This document shows, piece after piece, positions 1 through 12,653 of a stretch of DNA of 64,000 nt. Each line of letters begins with the position of its first letter. The first letter of the stretch is position 1. Made by a program: the position numbers and the translations under genes. Under the pieces are notes generated by a model. That model saw only the letters and a list, made by a program, of their open reading frames with translations. It searched no databases and had not been told where the DNA came from. Source of the DNA: Dolomedes plantarius (Eukaryota > Arthropoda > Arachnida > Araneae > Dolomedidae). The DNA lies in the NCBI GenBank assembly GCA_907164885.2, contig OU015491.1, positions 118,804,931 through 118,868,930 of the forward strand, written 5' to 3'.

Positions 1-3000
1 CAGGTAGTAATGTTGAACATCTGTTACTTTAAAAAAAATCGCAGTCTCATGTTATTGTGATCTGTTTGACTTTTTGTTTCAGTTTGCCTGATTTGCATAA
101 AACGTCTCAGTATGACGCGTGAGCACCCTCTTTCGGTTACTTTAAGAAACTTTTTTTTTTTACATGGAAAAAAATCCAATGTCCCTCTGATCTTATTGGC
201 GCAAACAGAAAAATTTTCCGAGCATTGCTTCTTTTATTATGAATTTTTGAACTTTTCACGAATTTATGACGCACCCGGTATATATGATTACAACATCGTA
301 GAACTTTAGGGATTCAATATATTTTTAATGAAACTGAGAGTTGTGGTATAAAATACATTCTAACTAGGCTATAGGAAAGGCATTTTTTATATTTCTCTTC
401 AGCGTATTTCCTTTTAAATTTTGAAGGTTTCATGCAATAATTTGTAAGTGACCAAATTTTAAGATCTCTGTAAATATCATGATAATCGTTAAAGGACCTT
501 AGATGCAAAAATAATTTAAAGTACGTGACAATGAATTATTTTTCTCAGACTTGTTCAAAACATTTGTGTTGTGGATTTAATTATTACGCTCAGCATAATA
601 CCATAAGTTACATAAAATTTTATTTCTTTTAATTCGACTTTTAGAAACATGTATTTTAAAGTACATTTTATACCTTGTATTATTACTTATTTAATCTTTT
701 CCTTACGGGGTGGGATAGCATGTATCCCAAGAATACGGGCCCAAGAATGAATATAATATACATATATATATATAGTATATCTGTATGTGTGTGTGTAAGT
801 TTTCGACTGCTGAAGACGCAAATTTTCCTTAAATGTAACATTTGTGTATTGAAATATTAATAGTTTTTTTTTTTACAAAACGACAAATTTCATAAATGAG
901 ATGAATTAAAATATGAAAAGCTACTTTCAAAGTATCTTTAAGTGAACAAATATAATTTCATTCATATTAAATTTTAACAACAGCTTTTTAGAATAAATAT
1001 ATATTTAGTATTTATATTTACTATTCTGTAAAGTTTTCTGCAGCTTTGTTCTTGTTAAATAATATCTAACATATCATACAATATTCCGAAAACAACGTAT
1101 CCAAGCTTAATAAAAACGTTTGTTTTCTTATTTTTTTCCATGGGAATAATGTTTTTCGTAAAAATAACAATATAAAGAAAGGAATCATAAAAGCCTTCTT
1201 AGAGGCCATTATCTTTTTACAGCAAAGAAGCTATCAAGAAAACGTATAAATGATATTTCTTTTTCTTTACCTCCAGTTAATTTTTTGTGTTCTTCAACAT
1301 CGTGCATGTAATGTGTTTGTACCGTTTAGAGCTCCCAGAGTCTTTTTTGTTATTTTTAATATCATTTATTTTGTTTAAGAGATCAATAAATACCAGATGT
1401 TTCCTGTTTACTTTGATACTGGTGTGCGGTTTTATCTTCATCTGTAATCATTTTTCCTCGTCTCCTAGTTAAAAAATTAAGAAAATATTTACATGAATAC
1501 TAACAAACATTCATATATTTATTCTCTAATGGAACTTTTCTTACAGTTTTTTTACCTCACAAAGATAAATACTTTATAAGAAAATAGTATTATTTCATGT
1601 TTCAGAAACATTTAATGTTTTATAAAGCAGACATAATATGCTATATTTAAATGAGTTAGTAAACTAAATGTTATTTGTTTACTAAAATATTCCTTGGTAG
1701 ACATATTTAAGATGATGTTTGCAATATATCACCTGTCTGGGGGCAAGAATAATAAAAAATAAATAAATAAAAATATTGAATGAAGAACCTGAAACAAACG
1801 GTTTAAGTAGCTAAAAATACCTTACCTAGCGTCGTAAGTAGAACCCTAAGAAGCTGTACAAGTTAAAACGAAAATTTTGTATAGCTAAGAACATGTTTCA
1901 AATCTCAAAATTCACTTGCGATCACCTTACCATAGGTTTATTTACATATGTGTAAGTATATATATTTATGTATTTTCACACATTTAATTACAAATTTATT
2001 TTATTATATCTATCTATCTATCTATATATATATATATATTTATTTGTGTGTGTAAGTTTAATTGTTGCCCAAGTCTGGAGAACGGATCTTGCACATTAGT
2101 TTGCATATTTTATGTGGGAACTAATTTCCTGGGTCAGCACTTAAGCAATAAAGTAGGAATTATAATCAACTTGAGTTTAAAATAGTTGATGCGAAACTTT
2201 ATTATTTTTTATAGATTAAAAATATTTATTTCCTAAATTTAAAATCTCGTCGGAGTTTCATATGCAATATTAATCAATTTTATTTTTCCTCACTGACATC
2301 TCATCCCCCGAGTTCAACGCATGGCAAAATTTTAGAATTAATGTAAGGGAGGGTTATACACATTACATGTGCTCCCCTTTTAAAAAAAAAATCTGCTTCA
2401 GATTAAAAAATGTAGCTATTTCAGGATGTAATGTTTCTGGGTAGTGGCGTTTAACTGTTTTGGGTTTTCCCCTTTTGTTTCTTTTACACATTTTCTTACG
2501 TTTTAAGTCACACTTCCATTTAAGTAATACGTCCAAAACGGCATATCATTTTTACAGTGTAAGGGATTGTAAATTTATGTTTTACTTTTCAAACTTTTCA
2601 GAGTTTGGTGAAATTTTTAGGTCAAATAAATCGAATACCAGGCACAAAATTACAGTTTTCAAGAAATTAAAAAAAAAAAAACAGTTTACTCTTGTTTGTA
2701 AAATTTATTCAATAACTGAAGTAAATCGACCTTGTCTTGAGCTTTGAAATGTTTTTCTCTCTTGCAACATGCACTTCTTTTTATTTACGTTTATACATTT
2801 CTCTACGTACAGTCATTTTCAATGATTTGTTTTAATTTTATGTGCACAATTTTTTTTATTACTTATTTTAATCCAAACTCATAATGATTAGTTTTCATCA
2901 TTTATTTCGCTTTTTATTCAGGTGCTTCCTGAATTGCTTAGGAGCTTTCTGTATTCTATTATCACATATCATTCTAGAATATGCCACAAGCGGCTTCTAT

Positions 3001-3659
3001 TGCAAACACTTTTTACTGATGGTGTATCCTTTTTACGACATCCCTTAACCATTCATCAGTTTCTACGCTTTTCTATTCGAATGAACGATTGAGTGCTATC
3101 CTCGTTAAGAAAGTCACCTTTAATCCGGGATATGCTGTAGTCGACATCGTGTATTTTATAAAGATGTCGTTTTAATTCTCCACATTTTCCTGAACCATAT
3201 ATCTGTGTGATCTCATTCAATATCGATAGCTAAACTCCAACACCTCTCAACTGAAAAATTGCAAATTTTACAGGAGGGCCAAAAAACATTTTAACAAATA
3301 AGTCACAGCTGTAGAAAAATAAGTCACAAATAAGTCACAGCTGTTCATTAAAATGCCTTTAGAATGCACTTAACACTATTTCTTGAGTTTTCTTATGAAT
3401 CAATAGATGGAAGCAGCTGTGGGTTATCATATTCCCACATAAAATGAAAACAGCAAAAAATAGTAGTTGAAAGGTTTTGGAGTTTACGTATCAATATACA
3501 ACTGTTGATTTTTTCTATGTTTTTAGAGTAGTACCTGGTGCTTGGATATGTTAACAGGTGGCTTCAGTTGTTAATCCTTCCAATTGATAACATATTATTT
3601 CATCGAATTTCATTATTTTTTTCACCTGTAGCCTATTTCAATAAGACAATTATAATAAA
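1..3659. other. AT-rich non-coding DNA
   Basis: I see no gene here. The stretch is strongly AT-rich with frequent stops in all frames, so the short open frames look like chance. It holds short (AT)n runs near 760-785 and 2010-2040, an (AAAT)-rich stretch near 1750-1775 that could be a retroelement tail, and a local duplication of ATAAGTCACAGCTGT near 3297-3345. It may be intron or upstream sequence of the exon at 4667, but that is inference. Confidence 0.6.
694..735 (+). repeat. Short dispersed repeat, copy 1
   Basis: This stretch reads TTTTCCTTAC, then GGGATAGCATGTATCCCAAG. The reverse complement of 42515-42556 is nearly the same, differing at a few bases. Both copies contain the imperfect dyad GGGATA/TATCCC and lie close to (AT)n tracts. 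That suggests a small mobile or microsatellite-associated repeat. I cannot name the family. Confidence 0.5.
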
Positions 3660-4150
3660 TCTTCCACCTAGAGGGCACCATGACCCAGTTGGCAAGGACA
3701 GCGGGTCAGTGATCTAAACGTCTCTGGTTCGATACCCGTCTCTGCAAATAAATCACCGTGTGCACTAATGGCGGCTAGTGCTCGTAAAATCTTTCGTGGT
3801 GGCAATGTCCTGCAAGTTCTCAAATTTACATCTGGAGGTGCTGGGTCAAGTGTTCTGGCCTCGTCACTTGACTTGGTTCTTGATTATGGGACCGGATTGT
3901 AATGGGTAGTGCTGGCCGCCTATATGGTACCCCCTTAAATTAATAGCCAGCAGTCTTGCGATGTGAGTTAGGGCGGCCATCAGCATTCGATGTTGACCAC
4001 CTCTGGTCTGGTGTCTGCAAGGCGTTGGCTGTCCGGCAATTCACATTCGGTGACATCTAGCAACAACTAGCGACACTTCACATCTAGGGACAAGTGCTTC
4101 CGCATTGGAAAGAATAAAAAATAAATAAATAAATAAGTCTTCTTCTACCT
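3660..4150 (+). mobile_element. tRNA-derived SINE
   Basis: The unit begins with a tRNA-like head carrying an A-box-like TGACCCAGTTGG at about 3681 and a B-box GGTTCGATACC at 3726, spaced as in an internal RNA polymerase III promoter. A GC-richer body of roughly 350 bp follows, ending in a short (AAAT)n tail at about 4118-4136. Flanks TCTTCCACCT (3660) and TCTTCTACCT (4141) look like a 10-bp target duplication with one mismatch. Such elements carry no protein and depend on a LINE reverse transcriptase acting in trans. Whether the copy is transcribed cannot be told from sequence. A decayed tRNA gene is less likely because of the long body and tail. Confidence 0.85.
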
Positions 4151-4207
4151 CTTAAAACTGATTTTAGAACCTGTTATACTGACAAACCGGAACAATAAAG
4201 GCTTAAG

Positions 4208-4406
4208 TACAGGGTACGGCAAAAGAACATTTCGAGGGTATAAATAAATAAATTAATAAATAAAATAAATAATAATAAAATAAATAAATTATTAATAAAT
4301 AAATTATTTTTTAAATTTTTTCAAGTATAAAAGATTTCTATATCTTTGTTTTAATTTTTTGTTATTGGCATTCCGAATCAGAACGGTCTTTCTGCCGCAC
4401 CCTGTA
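4208..4406. mobile_element. 195-bp MITE with CAGGGTRCGGCA ends
   Basis: The ends are inverted copies: CAGGGTACGGCAAAAGAAC at 4210 and the complement of GTCTTTCTGCCGCACCCTG ending at 4404. Both are flanked by TA, as expected for the IS630/Tc1/mariner group. The interior is only AT-rich sequence. The ends match those of the larger IS630-like element at 42,671-44,191, so this is probably an internally deleted, non-autonomous relative. Confidence 0.75.
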
Positions 4407-4666
4407 CATCCTCGGAGTTATTCAGGTAACAGCTTTAAATGTATTTTAAATAATTTAAAAAAGAAAATTTGAACGTGTAAAAGAGTATCCAGTTGTACAT
4501 GAGTTTATTTTACAGTAAAGGATTAGCCTCGGTATAGGCAAATAATTTTTTAAAAATTACTATATGTTTTTAAATATTCAGTAATTTTTTCAATTCTTGA
4601 ATGAATGATTTATTGATATTCCTTCAGTTTATATAGTTCATATTAATCGGTGTTTAATCCTTTTAG

Positions 4667-4796
4667 ATATTACAGGAGAGAAGCCCAACTAGCATCAATG
4701 TCATGGAAAATAAAATGGGATGAGCTTTCTGTGTCCACTGTGTCAAACAAGAAACGTCCAGGATCGAAAATGAGTTTGACAAGAATCAGCATCGCG
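4667..4796 (+). CDS. Exon of a probable receptor guanylate cyclase
   Basis: A 130-bp exon-like segment lies between a pyrimidine-rich acceptor ending TCCTTTTAG (to 4666) and a strong donor GTGAGT (from 4797). It starts with one base completing a split codon and then encodes 43 residues. These include YYRREAQLASMSWKIKWDEL and the basic stretch NKKRPGSKMSLTRIS. Membrane guanylate cyclases have, just inside the membrane, a short E-x-x-LAS-x-x-W-K-x-x-W segment leading into the kinase homology domain, often followed by a Ser/Arg-rich GS-rich stretch. This exon fits that. The entering intron splits a codon and the leaving intron falls between codons. I did not find the neighbouring transmembrane or kinase-domain exons by eye. 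The gene would make cGMP at the plasma membrane. It could belong to another single-pass receptor, but the W-K-I-x-W match is good. Confidence 0.68.
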
Positions 4797-7628
4797 GTGA
4801 GTTTAAATTTTCATTTGACACATCGGTTTTGCATTCGTGCTTGGGAAATAAAATTTAAAGTTATTTTGAAACATCTTAAACTAAAGTGCTGTTTCAATGG
4901 TTTAAGCTACGAAACTAATGATTTGTTTAAGCACTTCTTCATCATTGATTAATTTCTCCTACTTCATTCAGAAGGGTTCATTTAAAACAATGAAAATCAC
5001 CGAGTAAAAAACTCTAGCAGGATTTTTTTTCATTATATGTTATGCATTTTTCGAAGATATAAATTTGAAATTTTCTTTAGAAAAACTGCCACTTCATTTT
5101 TAATAAGTAGGAAATTTTCCAAGAGTTTTCATTTTTAACTGATTGAAATACTATAAAAAAGTATCTTTAACTCAATTTTGAAAAATTGGAGATTGCTTAG
5201 TTTTGATCCTATACCTCTCATATATGCTTTATAATAAACGTTTGCGGCAGTGAAAAGCAAAGTGGTGTAAGTCAAATTTGAGTCATTTTGAGAAACAAAG
5301 TGTTTTACTGCAAAAACTACAAAAAAATCTACTATAAATTGAACAAATTGTAATTAATAAGAATTATTATAATACTGCAAATAATAATTATTTGCAATTC
5401 CAATATAAATTGAACATGGAGATTAGATTTTTGCCCCCAGCTAAAAAAAGTTGAAAATGTGACTTACAACATCTTGCCTTTCACCGCCTCATTTATGAAA
5501 TGGAGTTATGTTTTCTCGAAAGAATAATCAGAACTTAAGGTTTATAAACATTATAATTAAATTAAATCTTATTTTAACATATAAAATCATTGGGTATAAT
5601 GTATTTAAAGTTTTTAAAATCATAAAATGCCTCATCAATTTTTTTTTTAATTCATAAAATACGTCATCTAAGAAACCAGTATTCTTATCGTTGTCAGATA
5701 TGAATTATAATATTACTCTGACGGGCATTTTTGTTGATGCGTTTTACTTTATTAAAAAAAACAAAACCTAACTATAATGTAAACAAATACAACATAAACA
5801 TTTCCATTAATACATAACATTTCCCTTAAGAATATGCAGAATTACCCTCAAAGGTAGTTGAAAAATCATGAAATTATATTAGGATTGTGGATGTATCATT
5901 TTCATGTGTAATGATCTCAGTACTTATTTTTCAGTCAAGTAACATTTTTAAAGTTTGTTACGATTTTCTATTAAGAATTTAGTAGGAATTTTTAAAATGT
6001 AAGAACTGACTGAAGTGTTTTCCTTGTACATCCTCAAAATGTCAACCGCATTTCGAGATATTCGAGTACATGACCCAAAATTTATTTACACTTTTTCATA
6101 AGTCTATTTACAGTGCTGTGTTCTACAGCGAGGCTTACGTTTTCTCATTTCTAGTATGAAAAGTTATTTATTCAAGTCTAATTAGTGCGTTTATAAACAC
6201 TAAAACTGCGTGGCGTGATAATTTCATTTTTTGATGGGGATTTTCACATATCATAAGTGTAAATAGCTATTTTTAATGGTTAATTTCAGTCTGAATAATT
6301 CTAAGTGTTTGGGTTTGCTATATATTAACGAATATTTTTCAATCTCTGTATGAAAGATGTAACTCCTGATGGTTATTTAACGAATAAATGGAGACAACAT
6401 TAGTTATTTACGGTATCACGATACATTCCTATATGTTAGAGAAGGCTCTGATTTGTAATTGAATTCCTCGCTCTGAAAACACGTCAATTTATATTCACCA
6501 TTCTTTACAGCTAAGCTATTATAGAAGCAATAAAATGAGGCATGATATTCCAGACATGCTTTTTGAATATTTTACGAAAGAAAGCACTTAAAATAAATCC
6601 TTGTGCGGAAATGGAACGGAAAATTCTGAATTGAGAAATAAAATGCCATGCAACGTTCGAAACATTTTTTTCTAAATAGTTAGACATTAGCTGTTTATTA
6701 TACGATACTGCATAAATGATTTCTGATTCTGGAAGAAGAGAAACAAATGCGTGTATCTGCATCAAATGATACAGAAATGATTCTTTCCTCTGCGTTATTG
6801 GTGATTTTTTTAACGAAAATTGTAGTATCTGACAGAGATATTTTTTCGAAATAAGCATACCTTTGGAACATTTAAAGTTTTTTTTATATAAAAAATAATA
6901 CGTGAAATAGTCGTTAGGTTTAAGTATTTTAAACGAAAGGAAATCTTTAGTTCTTCAAAACGTATAAAAGTAAATATTTAAAAAAAAGCAAGTCTTCTTC
7001 AAATTTGAACATAAGGAAACGATAGACGTTAAAAGTTATTTTTTTACTTTTCCTCATAGAGATACGAAATTTTGCACATATAAACATTTAACTATAAATA
7101 TATAGAATACCTTAAAAGAAATTTGCAATCTCATTACAAAATTTAGATTTTTTTAAAAATTGATATTTATAAACAAAATTTTAAAATGCTCCTTGCTATT
7201 TAATTTTTGAGATATTTTCTCGATTTTGCATTTTAATCACTTTATACTGTATAACAAAGAAATATGTGCATCAATTACTTAATTCCTTGAGTAGTTAATT
7301 TTTGAGAGATATTTTTCTGAATTCCATACCGATTTTCATCAAAATTTTGCCTTTTAATAAGTTATAAATCAAATTTAATTACCTTAGTGAAGTCGAATTT
7401 AAAATGCATGTCCAGCATTTTTGTAAACAGTATCAGGATTCTTCTGTATCAATTTCATGAATTTTGAACAAAATTAAGTAGCATGGGACATTTAAAAATT
7501 CTAAAAACCTTGAAAAATCTGTTTTGAGAAAAACAGATTTAAAGTTTATTACTACACTTACCCTTTTTAAATTACTTCGTAGAATCTTCATAAATGATTT
7601 TTTACTTGAAAAAAACTATTTTGGTACT
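4797..7628. other. AT-rich, probably intronic DNA
   Basis: No exon, transposon or RNA gene stands out. Open frames here, including a 115-codon one on the minus strand at 6511-6858, show AT-driven composition and no recognisable motif. If the exon at 4667 is real, this is intron downstream of it. Confidence 0.5.
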
Positions 7629-7656
7629 ATTAATTTATATATATATATATATATAT

Positions 7657-8200
7657 GATAATAATCACATTTGGAACGCGTAGAACTTATGGGAGATGCA
7701 GTCGGTACGAGGAGTGATGCAGTCGGGCGAAGTGTTCATCCAGGAAAACACTTACGAAATTTAGGAGAGTAACACACGCGGAGCCATAGAAGAGGAACAC
7801 AGATTTCAGACGATATCCAGGAAATCCCCTTTATTCAATTATGAAGCATCGCGAAGGCTGTCGCGGCCATTGGACTTGCCCGGACGGGGCGCGGATTACA
7901 TACAGGAGCGGACAGCACGTCCGACAGCAACTAGAGGTAGACACGCAGAGAGAAAAGTCTTCTGTTCATGCAATATTAAATGGGTGTTTTGCGATATTGA
8001 CGCCAGAGGGCCTAAACTATTTAATTTTTTAATTGGGCGTCTTTAGGTTCGTGGAGTTCACGTTTCCACTTCAGTTTCCCGGGGATTGAGACATACCGCG
8101 CTTGTTAGATCTGCGACCTATTGACCTAGGAGCAGGATAAGTGGCCATAAAGTTCTTGTAAAGTGTGGTTTTGACGCTATAGTAGGCATAAATCCAGAGT
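7657..8200. other. GC-richer island of unknown nature
   Basis: Directly after an (AT)n run at 7629-7656 the composition changes to moderately GC-rich, CpG-containing DNA until about 8200. No long frame, splice-bounded exon or transposase motif is visible; the 63-codon frame at 7841-8032 resembles nothing I know. It could be a fragment or solo LTR of a retroelement. I could not find paired LTR ends or a second copy in this window. Confidence 0.35.
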
Positions 8201-8443
8201 GGTTCGAGGGCTCTTCAAGAATTTTGACATTACACTGACATTCGGAATCTCATAAACTTCTGGCACTCATATCTGGGTATGTTATTGAGTTCAGATAGTT
8301 CACATGCCTGATCTTCAGGGCTACGATAAATTATCTTATTTTACTTTTATGTTGCAATTTTGGAAAAGGGGGTTGTGCTTTATTAACAAGAGAATATGCT
8401 TTGAAGTAAAGTAATGTAGGAAGACGCGTTGCGTTTTCTTGTT

Positions 8444-8532
<89 letters not shown>

Positions 8533-8536
8533 TATT
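8444..8536. repeat. Compound (AC)n(AT)n microsatellite
   Basis: A short (AC)n run passes into a long (AT)n tract interrupted by GTATAT units. Confidence 0.95.
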
Positions 8537-9670
8537 TTAGAATAACATAATCAATATTACAATGACAAGATTTGCTCAAATAAAGGTCCACCGTCCCCAT
8601 AAGTTAAACCAAATTTGAACCAAAGATTCTGGTCTTTCATATCTGACATTTGTTACGTTTTTTAGTGTTGTTAAAGTCAACTACTGCCGAGGGATTTAAT
8701 TTTTATTTTCCAGTGTTCACAACATTTTCTTTAACGTAATTTAATATGAACATACAAATCTAGAGCAGTTTTCTGCTTATTTTCTTAAGTTAAATATTTT
8801 TAGGTATTAATCAGGAACAAATATCTTTAAAAAATATGAAAATGTCTTTAAATATTTAAAAGGTTATAAAAGTATCGAAAATACAGGAGGCTTACAGATA
8901 TATGTGCTTTCACATATATCAAGCATTTATATGGAAGATTTTGGCACCAAATTGCGTCAAAAAGCAGTATTTTTGGACTACAAAAAGTGTTTTAGTTTCG
9001 CACATAACAAAAATATTTACATAGATAAGAATTTGATATTATTACTGGTTTGTAAAATAAAAAAACCTAAAACGTAGATTTTAAATTTTTTGCTTAAATC
9101 CGAGGTTTTTGTCTAAAAATATGTCGATTTTACCTGTGCTACATCTAATTTTCGAAAACACTTGGCATTTATTTTCGGAATGGGTAACTTTTCCTGCGGT
9201 TTCCTTGAAAGACTTCCCAAATCCATTTTCTACAACTCTGGATATAGCGTTATCTACTTAGCGAATTCGGAATGTATAAGAGAATAGTAAAAAGAATTTT
9301 GTACTCGCGGATAATCCCTCGAAATACGATGAAATGTTCAAGAGCACGACGACAAAAGACAGACTTTCTCTGCAAAAAAACTCTAAGCTGATTTTCGCTG
9401 TTTTCTTTTGAATGGTAAGGTGATTTCAGAGGCACAAGGATTCATAATATATCCTAACATTTTGTCATTCCTGTCCTGTTATTTACAACAACTCCTGTTC
9501 AACTCATTTATCATTGCCGAAGACGATAAAAAATAACATTAAAGCATTTTCAAATACTTTTATTCTCCTTAAAAATTCTTTCAATTTAATGCACTTTAAA
9601 TTCCTATAGCTTAGAAAAATGGGGAATCAACTTAATAGCTATTTATCACTTACCATATTTCACATGCATA
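8537..9670. other. AT-rich DNA, nothing recognised
   Basis: No coding, RNA or mobile-element signature is visible in this stretch. Confidence 0.5.
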
Positions 9671-9756
9671 CACAGGTCGTCCGGATTAAAAATATCCAAA
9701 AGTGATGGATACTTTTAGCCCGGTATCCGTTTTTTCCCGTATCTATTTTTACGAAA

Positions 9757-10011
9757 CTACCCATTAGAATTTTTAAAAAATATATTGAAATAGAAAGAAC
9801 ATCTCACCAAGTTGTAATACCAATCATAGATTTCGATCATAGTATCATAGATTTTGATGTGTGCACCTTTTGTAGTACGACAAACGTCTAAATGGTAATC
9901 CAGTTCTCTCCAAGTGTTTCGTAGCATACCAAGAGTTGTTACACAAATTGCTTGAATGATACGCTTCTTCGAAGAAGACTCATCCACAGTTTCAATTTTT
10001 TGTTTATACAC
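9757..10011 (-). pseudogene. C-terminal fragment of IS630-like transposase
   Basis: The 84-codon frame contains MLRNTWRELDYHLDVCR followed by TKGAHI. As I recall, many arthropod transposases with a DUF4817-type helix-turn-helix end in this way (M-L-x-x-W-x-E-x-x-Y-R-x-D-V-C-R, then G-x-H-I-E). Only this tail is present. The DDE catalytic core and the DNA-binding domain are missing. A second, inverted and more decayed copy of the same segment lies at about 10,070-10,170. No function is expected. Confidence 0.65.
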
Positions 10012-10198
10012 AACGGATTTAATTAATCCCTAAGCAAATATATGTCTAATAACTCTTGATGTGCCCCGAAACACTTGGAGAAATCTGGATTACCATTTAG
10101 ACGTTAGTCGTGCTATAAAAGGTGCACACATTGAAATCTATGATACTATGATCGAAATCCATGACTGATATTAAAACTTGGTGAGATGTTCTTTCTAT

Positions 10199-10199
10199 T

Positions 10200-10271
<72 letters not shown>
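10199..10271. repeat. (AT)n microsatellite
   Basis: More than 30 AT units inside the right arm of the foldback element. The tyrosine/isoleucine-repeat frame across it is an artefact. Confidence 0.95.
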
Positions 10272-10281
<10 letters not shown>

Positions 10282-10328
10282 ATTCTAATGGGTAGTTCCG
10301 TAAAAATGCTCTTAGCCCGGACACCCTG

Positions 10329-10774
10329 TATTTTACTGTTATCTGACTCGGCAGAATCAACCCAAATAAAACCTAGTACAGATTACATTAACCTTTTCCT
10401 CTTTTTTTGTTTGAGGCCATATCCGTGTCACATTAATCTATTCTGATTAGTTCGAGACCATTACCTGTCTCTTTAATATTTATGTATTCTGATTTGCCTG
10501 GAGCCTGTCGCAATCTGATGCACTGATCTTATGGAATATTACATTCGCCTCAGATTTTCTAGCATATTAGCTATCAACCTGACGATTATTTTCTGACTTA
10601 ATAAAACGAATAAGCTGAAACTGTTTTTATCATAACTATACTTATTCCGCGGAAATTTCTAATGCAAGCTTGCGAAGTTGTAAATTTTTTTATTCATTCA
10701 TTTAAGATTGTATAACAATCGAAACACACTAATGCAATATAATGATATGAACAGTATTAACAATAAAACGCCTT
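10329..10774. other. AT-rich DNA, nothing recognised
   Basis: No coding, RNA or mobile-element signature is visible in this stretch. Confidence 0.5.
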
Positions 10775-11021
10775 TTAACCCTTTCAGGAGCAACAACGTA
10801 CAACGTTTGCACGGTGCAAATTTTTTTTCCGGTTTTATTTAACTTAAAAAACTAGAAAAATTTTCTAATGAAAGGTTGAAAAATGTTTTTACTTCTTTAA
10901 ACTGATAACAGATGGCAGCACTAGCCATTTTATGCAAATTAAACTGGAATACAGTGAATGCAAGTGAAAAAAAGACTAGATTTAGGCGTTTGCACTGTGC
11001 AAATGGCGCCTCTCAAGGGGG
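10775..11021. mobile_element. piggyBac-like MITE, copy 1
   Basis: A TTAA (10,775) precedes CCCTTTCAGGAGC, and the unit ends near GGCGCCTCTCAAGG at about 11,020. The right TTAA is lost. The body shares landmarks with 23,701-23,945 and 33,829-34,060: a TGCACGGTGCA palindrome, TTTTTACTTCTTTAAACTGA, AACAGATGGC and TGAATGCAAGTGAA. The TTAA target and CCCTTT ends suggest a piggyBac-type non-autonomous element. Confidence 0.7.
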
Positions 11022-12653
11022 ATGCCTTTTAATACATCTATCTTATCACATGTGCTATCAAAATATTTCGGGCTCCTGTGTGATGTCACGTTACGTCACT
11101 GTCTCTGCTAAAGCACTTAAATATCCAAGCTCACTCATAAGCCTCGATCGTTTTCAAATTTCCGAAAAATATACATCAATACATTAATTCCTGTTCCGTC
11201 TCCAATTTACAACACATCGATGTTGAAATTTCTCTTTCCACATTCTTTAAAACTTCAGGTACCATTTAATAGAAACAGATACATTTTATACATACCTGCC
11301 ATTGTTATAATTTTAAAAAGATATTTCAGTCGAACTATTTAAGCGTATTGAAATTTACTGGGAGCGTAATTGGAATTTCAGAATCTGATAGGCAAATAAT
11401 TTTGAATGGATTTTTAAATTATATAAATTTGAGTTATATTACAAATATATTAGTTTCTACCAAGGCTAGTCCTAAAAGAAAACATGCAAATAAAACAGAA
11501 GGATTCTTTATGCGTCAGATCAAAATAGTGACTTCAGTTGACAACAGTGAGCATCATAATGTCTGATGGGTCGATTTGGATACCTAGAAGCTTCAGGCGC
11601 AGCCGATAGTACCGAGATATGTACCGCGCTATGAATATATATCACACTGGCTAACCTGTGTTTCCCGCGTTCATTCTATTGTGATGAAAATTTAGAAAAG
11701 CTATTAAGTCTTTCAAAACTCTATTCGCTTTATCTTCCGAAAAAAGTTTGTTTTCAATTGCAATCTTGCGGAATCAGATGGTTTTAAAATTCAGTAAACG
11801 GAAAGTTAAGCTCAATTAGATACACTTCACTCACCTTTTTTCTTATTTTTATCTATTTATTTTCTCTTTTAAGGGCACAAGGGATAAACAACTTTCTACC
11901 TCGTTTTCTAAAATTTTTAATGTTTTACTCTATATACAAAATGAGATTAAATAATATTATCTTTTACTACATTGAAAGCACATAGAACTCACAAATAAGT
12001 ATTTGGGGGGAAAATAAGACCTGTTTATCAAAAATATCTTCAAAATCGCTAGAATGTTTGAAAATGCGCCATGCACTTTGATTGTTTTTCTGATTTCTCC
12101 CAAAATTCTCTCGATCTTTAATTAAAGTGTTTGTCACAAAACTGCCACTTCATTCTTTGAAACCACAAATATTTTTCAAATTTATGTACCATGAAATGAA
12201 GTAGAAACATACAAAAGGGCAAAATAGTATCAGTCAGATTAGAAAAAAAAATTTTGACTTTTGATTTATACAAAAAAAAAATCTATTCACAAATATGTTT
12301 AAATATGTATGGTAAACTTATATTAAAAATTCAAGATTTTTAAATGATGGGTTGGGCAAGGAGCATTTCGGAAAATGCTAGCATTTTTGAAATTTGTTTT
12401 CGAAAAATGGCATTATTCTGCAAAAAAATCATTATTTTGAATTTTAAGGGTTTTTCAGTGTATTAGAAAAGAATATTAATTATTCTCATTCTGTATATAG
12501 AGTTAAAATTTGAAAATTATTCAATTCGAGGATGAAGGTCTCTTTTCCTCTTAACTTTATCTCATAGATATTATTTTATTTAACACTCCAAAATACTGTT
12601 TTACATTCGCCTTTAAATTAAATTAAATTTAAAAAAATGAAATATTAAATCTC
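11022..12653. other. AT-rich DNA, nothing recognised
   Basis: A slightly GC-richer patch lies at 11,560-11,670. No exon or element could be recognised. Confidence 0.45.

Larger units (their letters stand above)
9671..10328. mobile_element. Foldback-like IS630/Tc1-type element
   Basis: The two halves are inverted copies. Sequence from about 9740 to 9960, including CATAGATTTCGATCATAGTA, recurs in reverse complement between about 10,070 and 10,300. The right end read inward is TA-CAGGGTGTCCGGGCTAA; the left end TA-CACAGGTCGTCCGG is a weaker match. An (AT)n tract (10,199-10,271) has grown in the right arm. The arms carry the tail of a transposase gene (9757-10,011), so this is a defective inverted duplication of the 3' end of an element and not a simple MITE. 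Confidence 0.72.

Noticed and set aside
1287..1472. Transmembrane exon upstream of the guanylate cyclase exon
   Set aside because: The frame is hydrophobic, but no donor/acceptor pair with matching phase and no conserved residues are evident; AT-rich DNA often gives Phe/Leu/Ile-rich frames.
6511..6858. 115-codon minus-strand frame as a host gene
   Set aside because: AT-driven amino-acid composition, no motif, no splice context.
11022..11187. Continuation of a 91-codon frame out of the piggyBac-like MITE as a protein
   Set aside because: The frame starts inside the MITE and the same segment in the other copies is not open.
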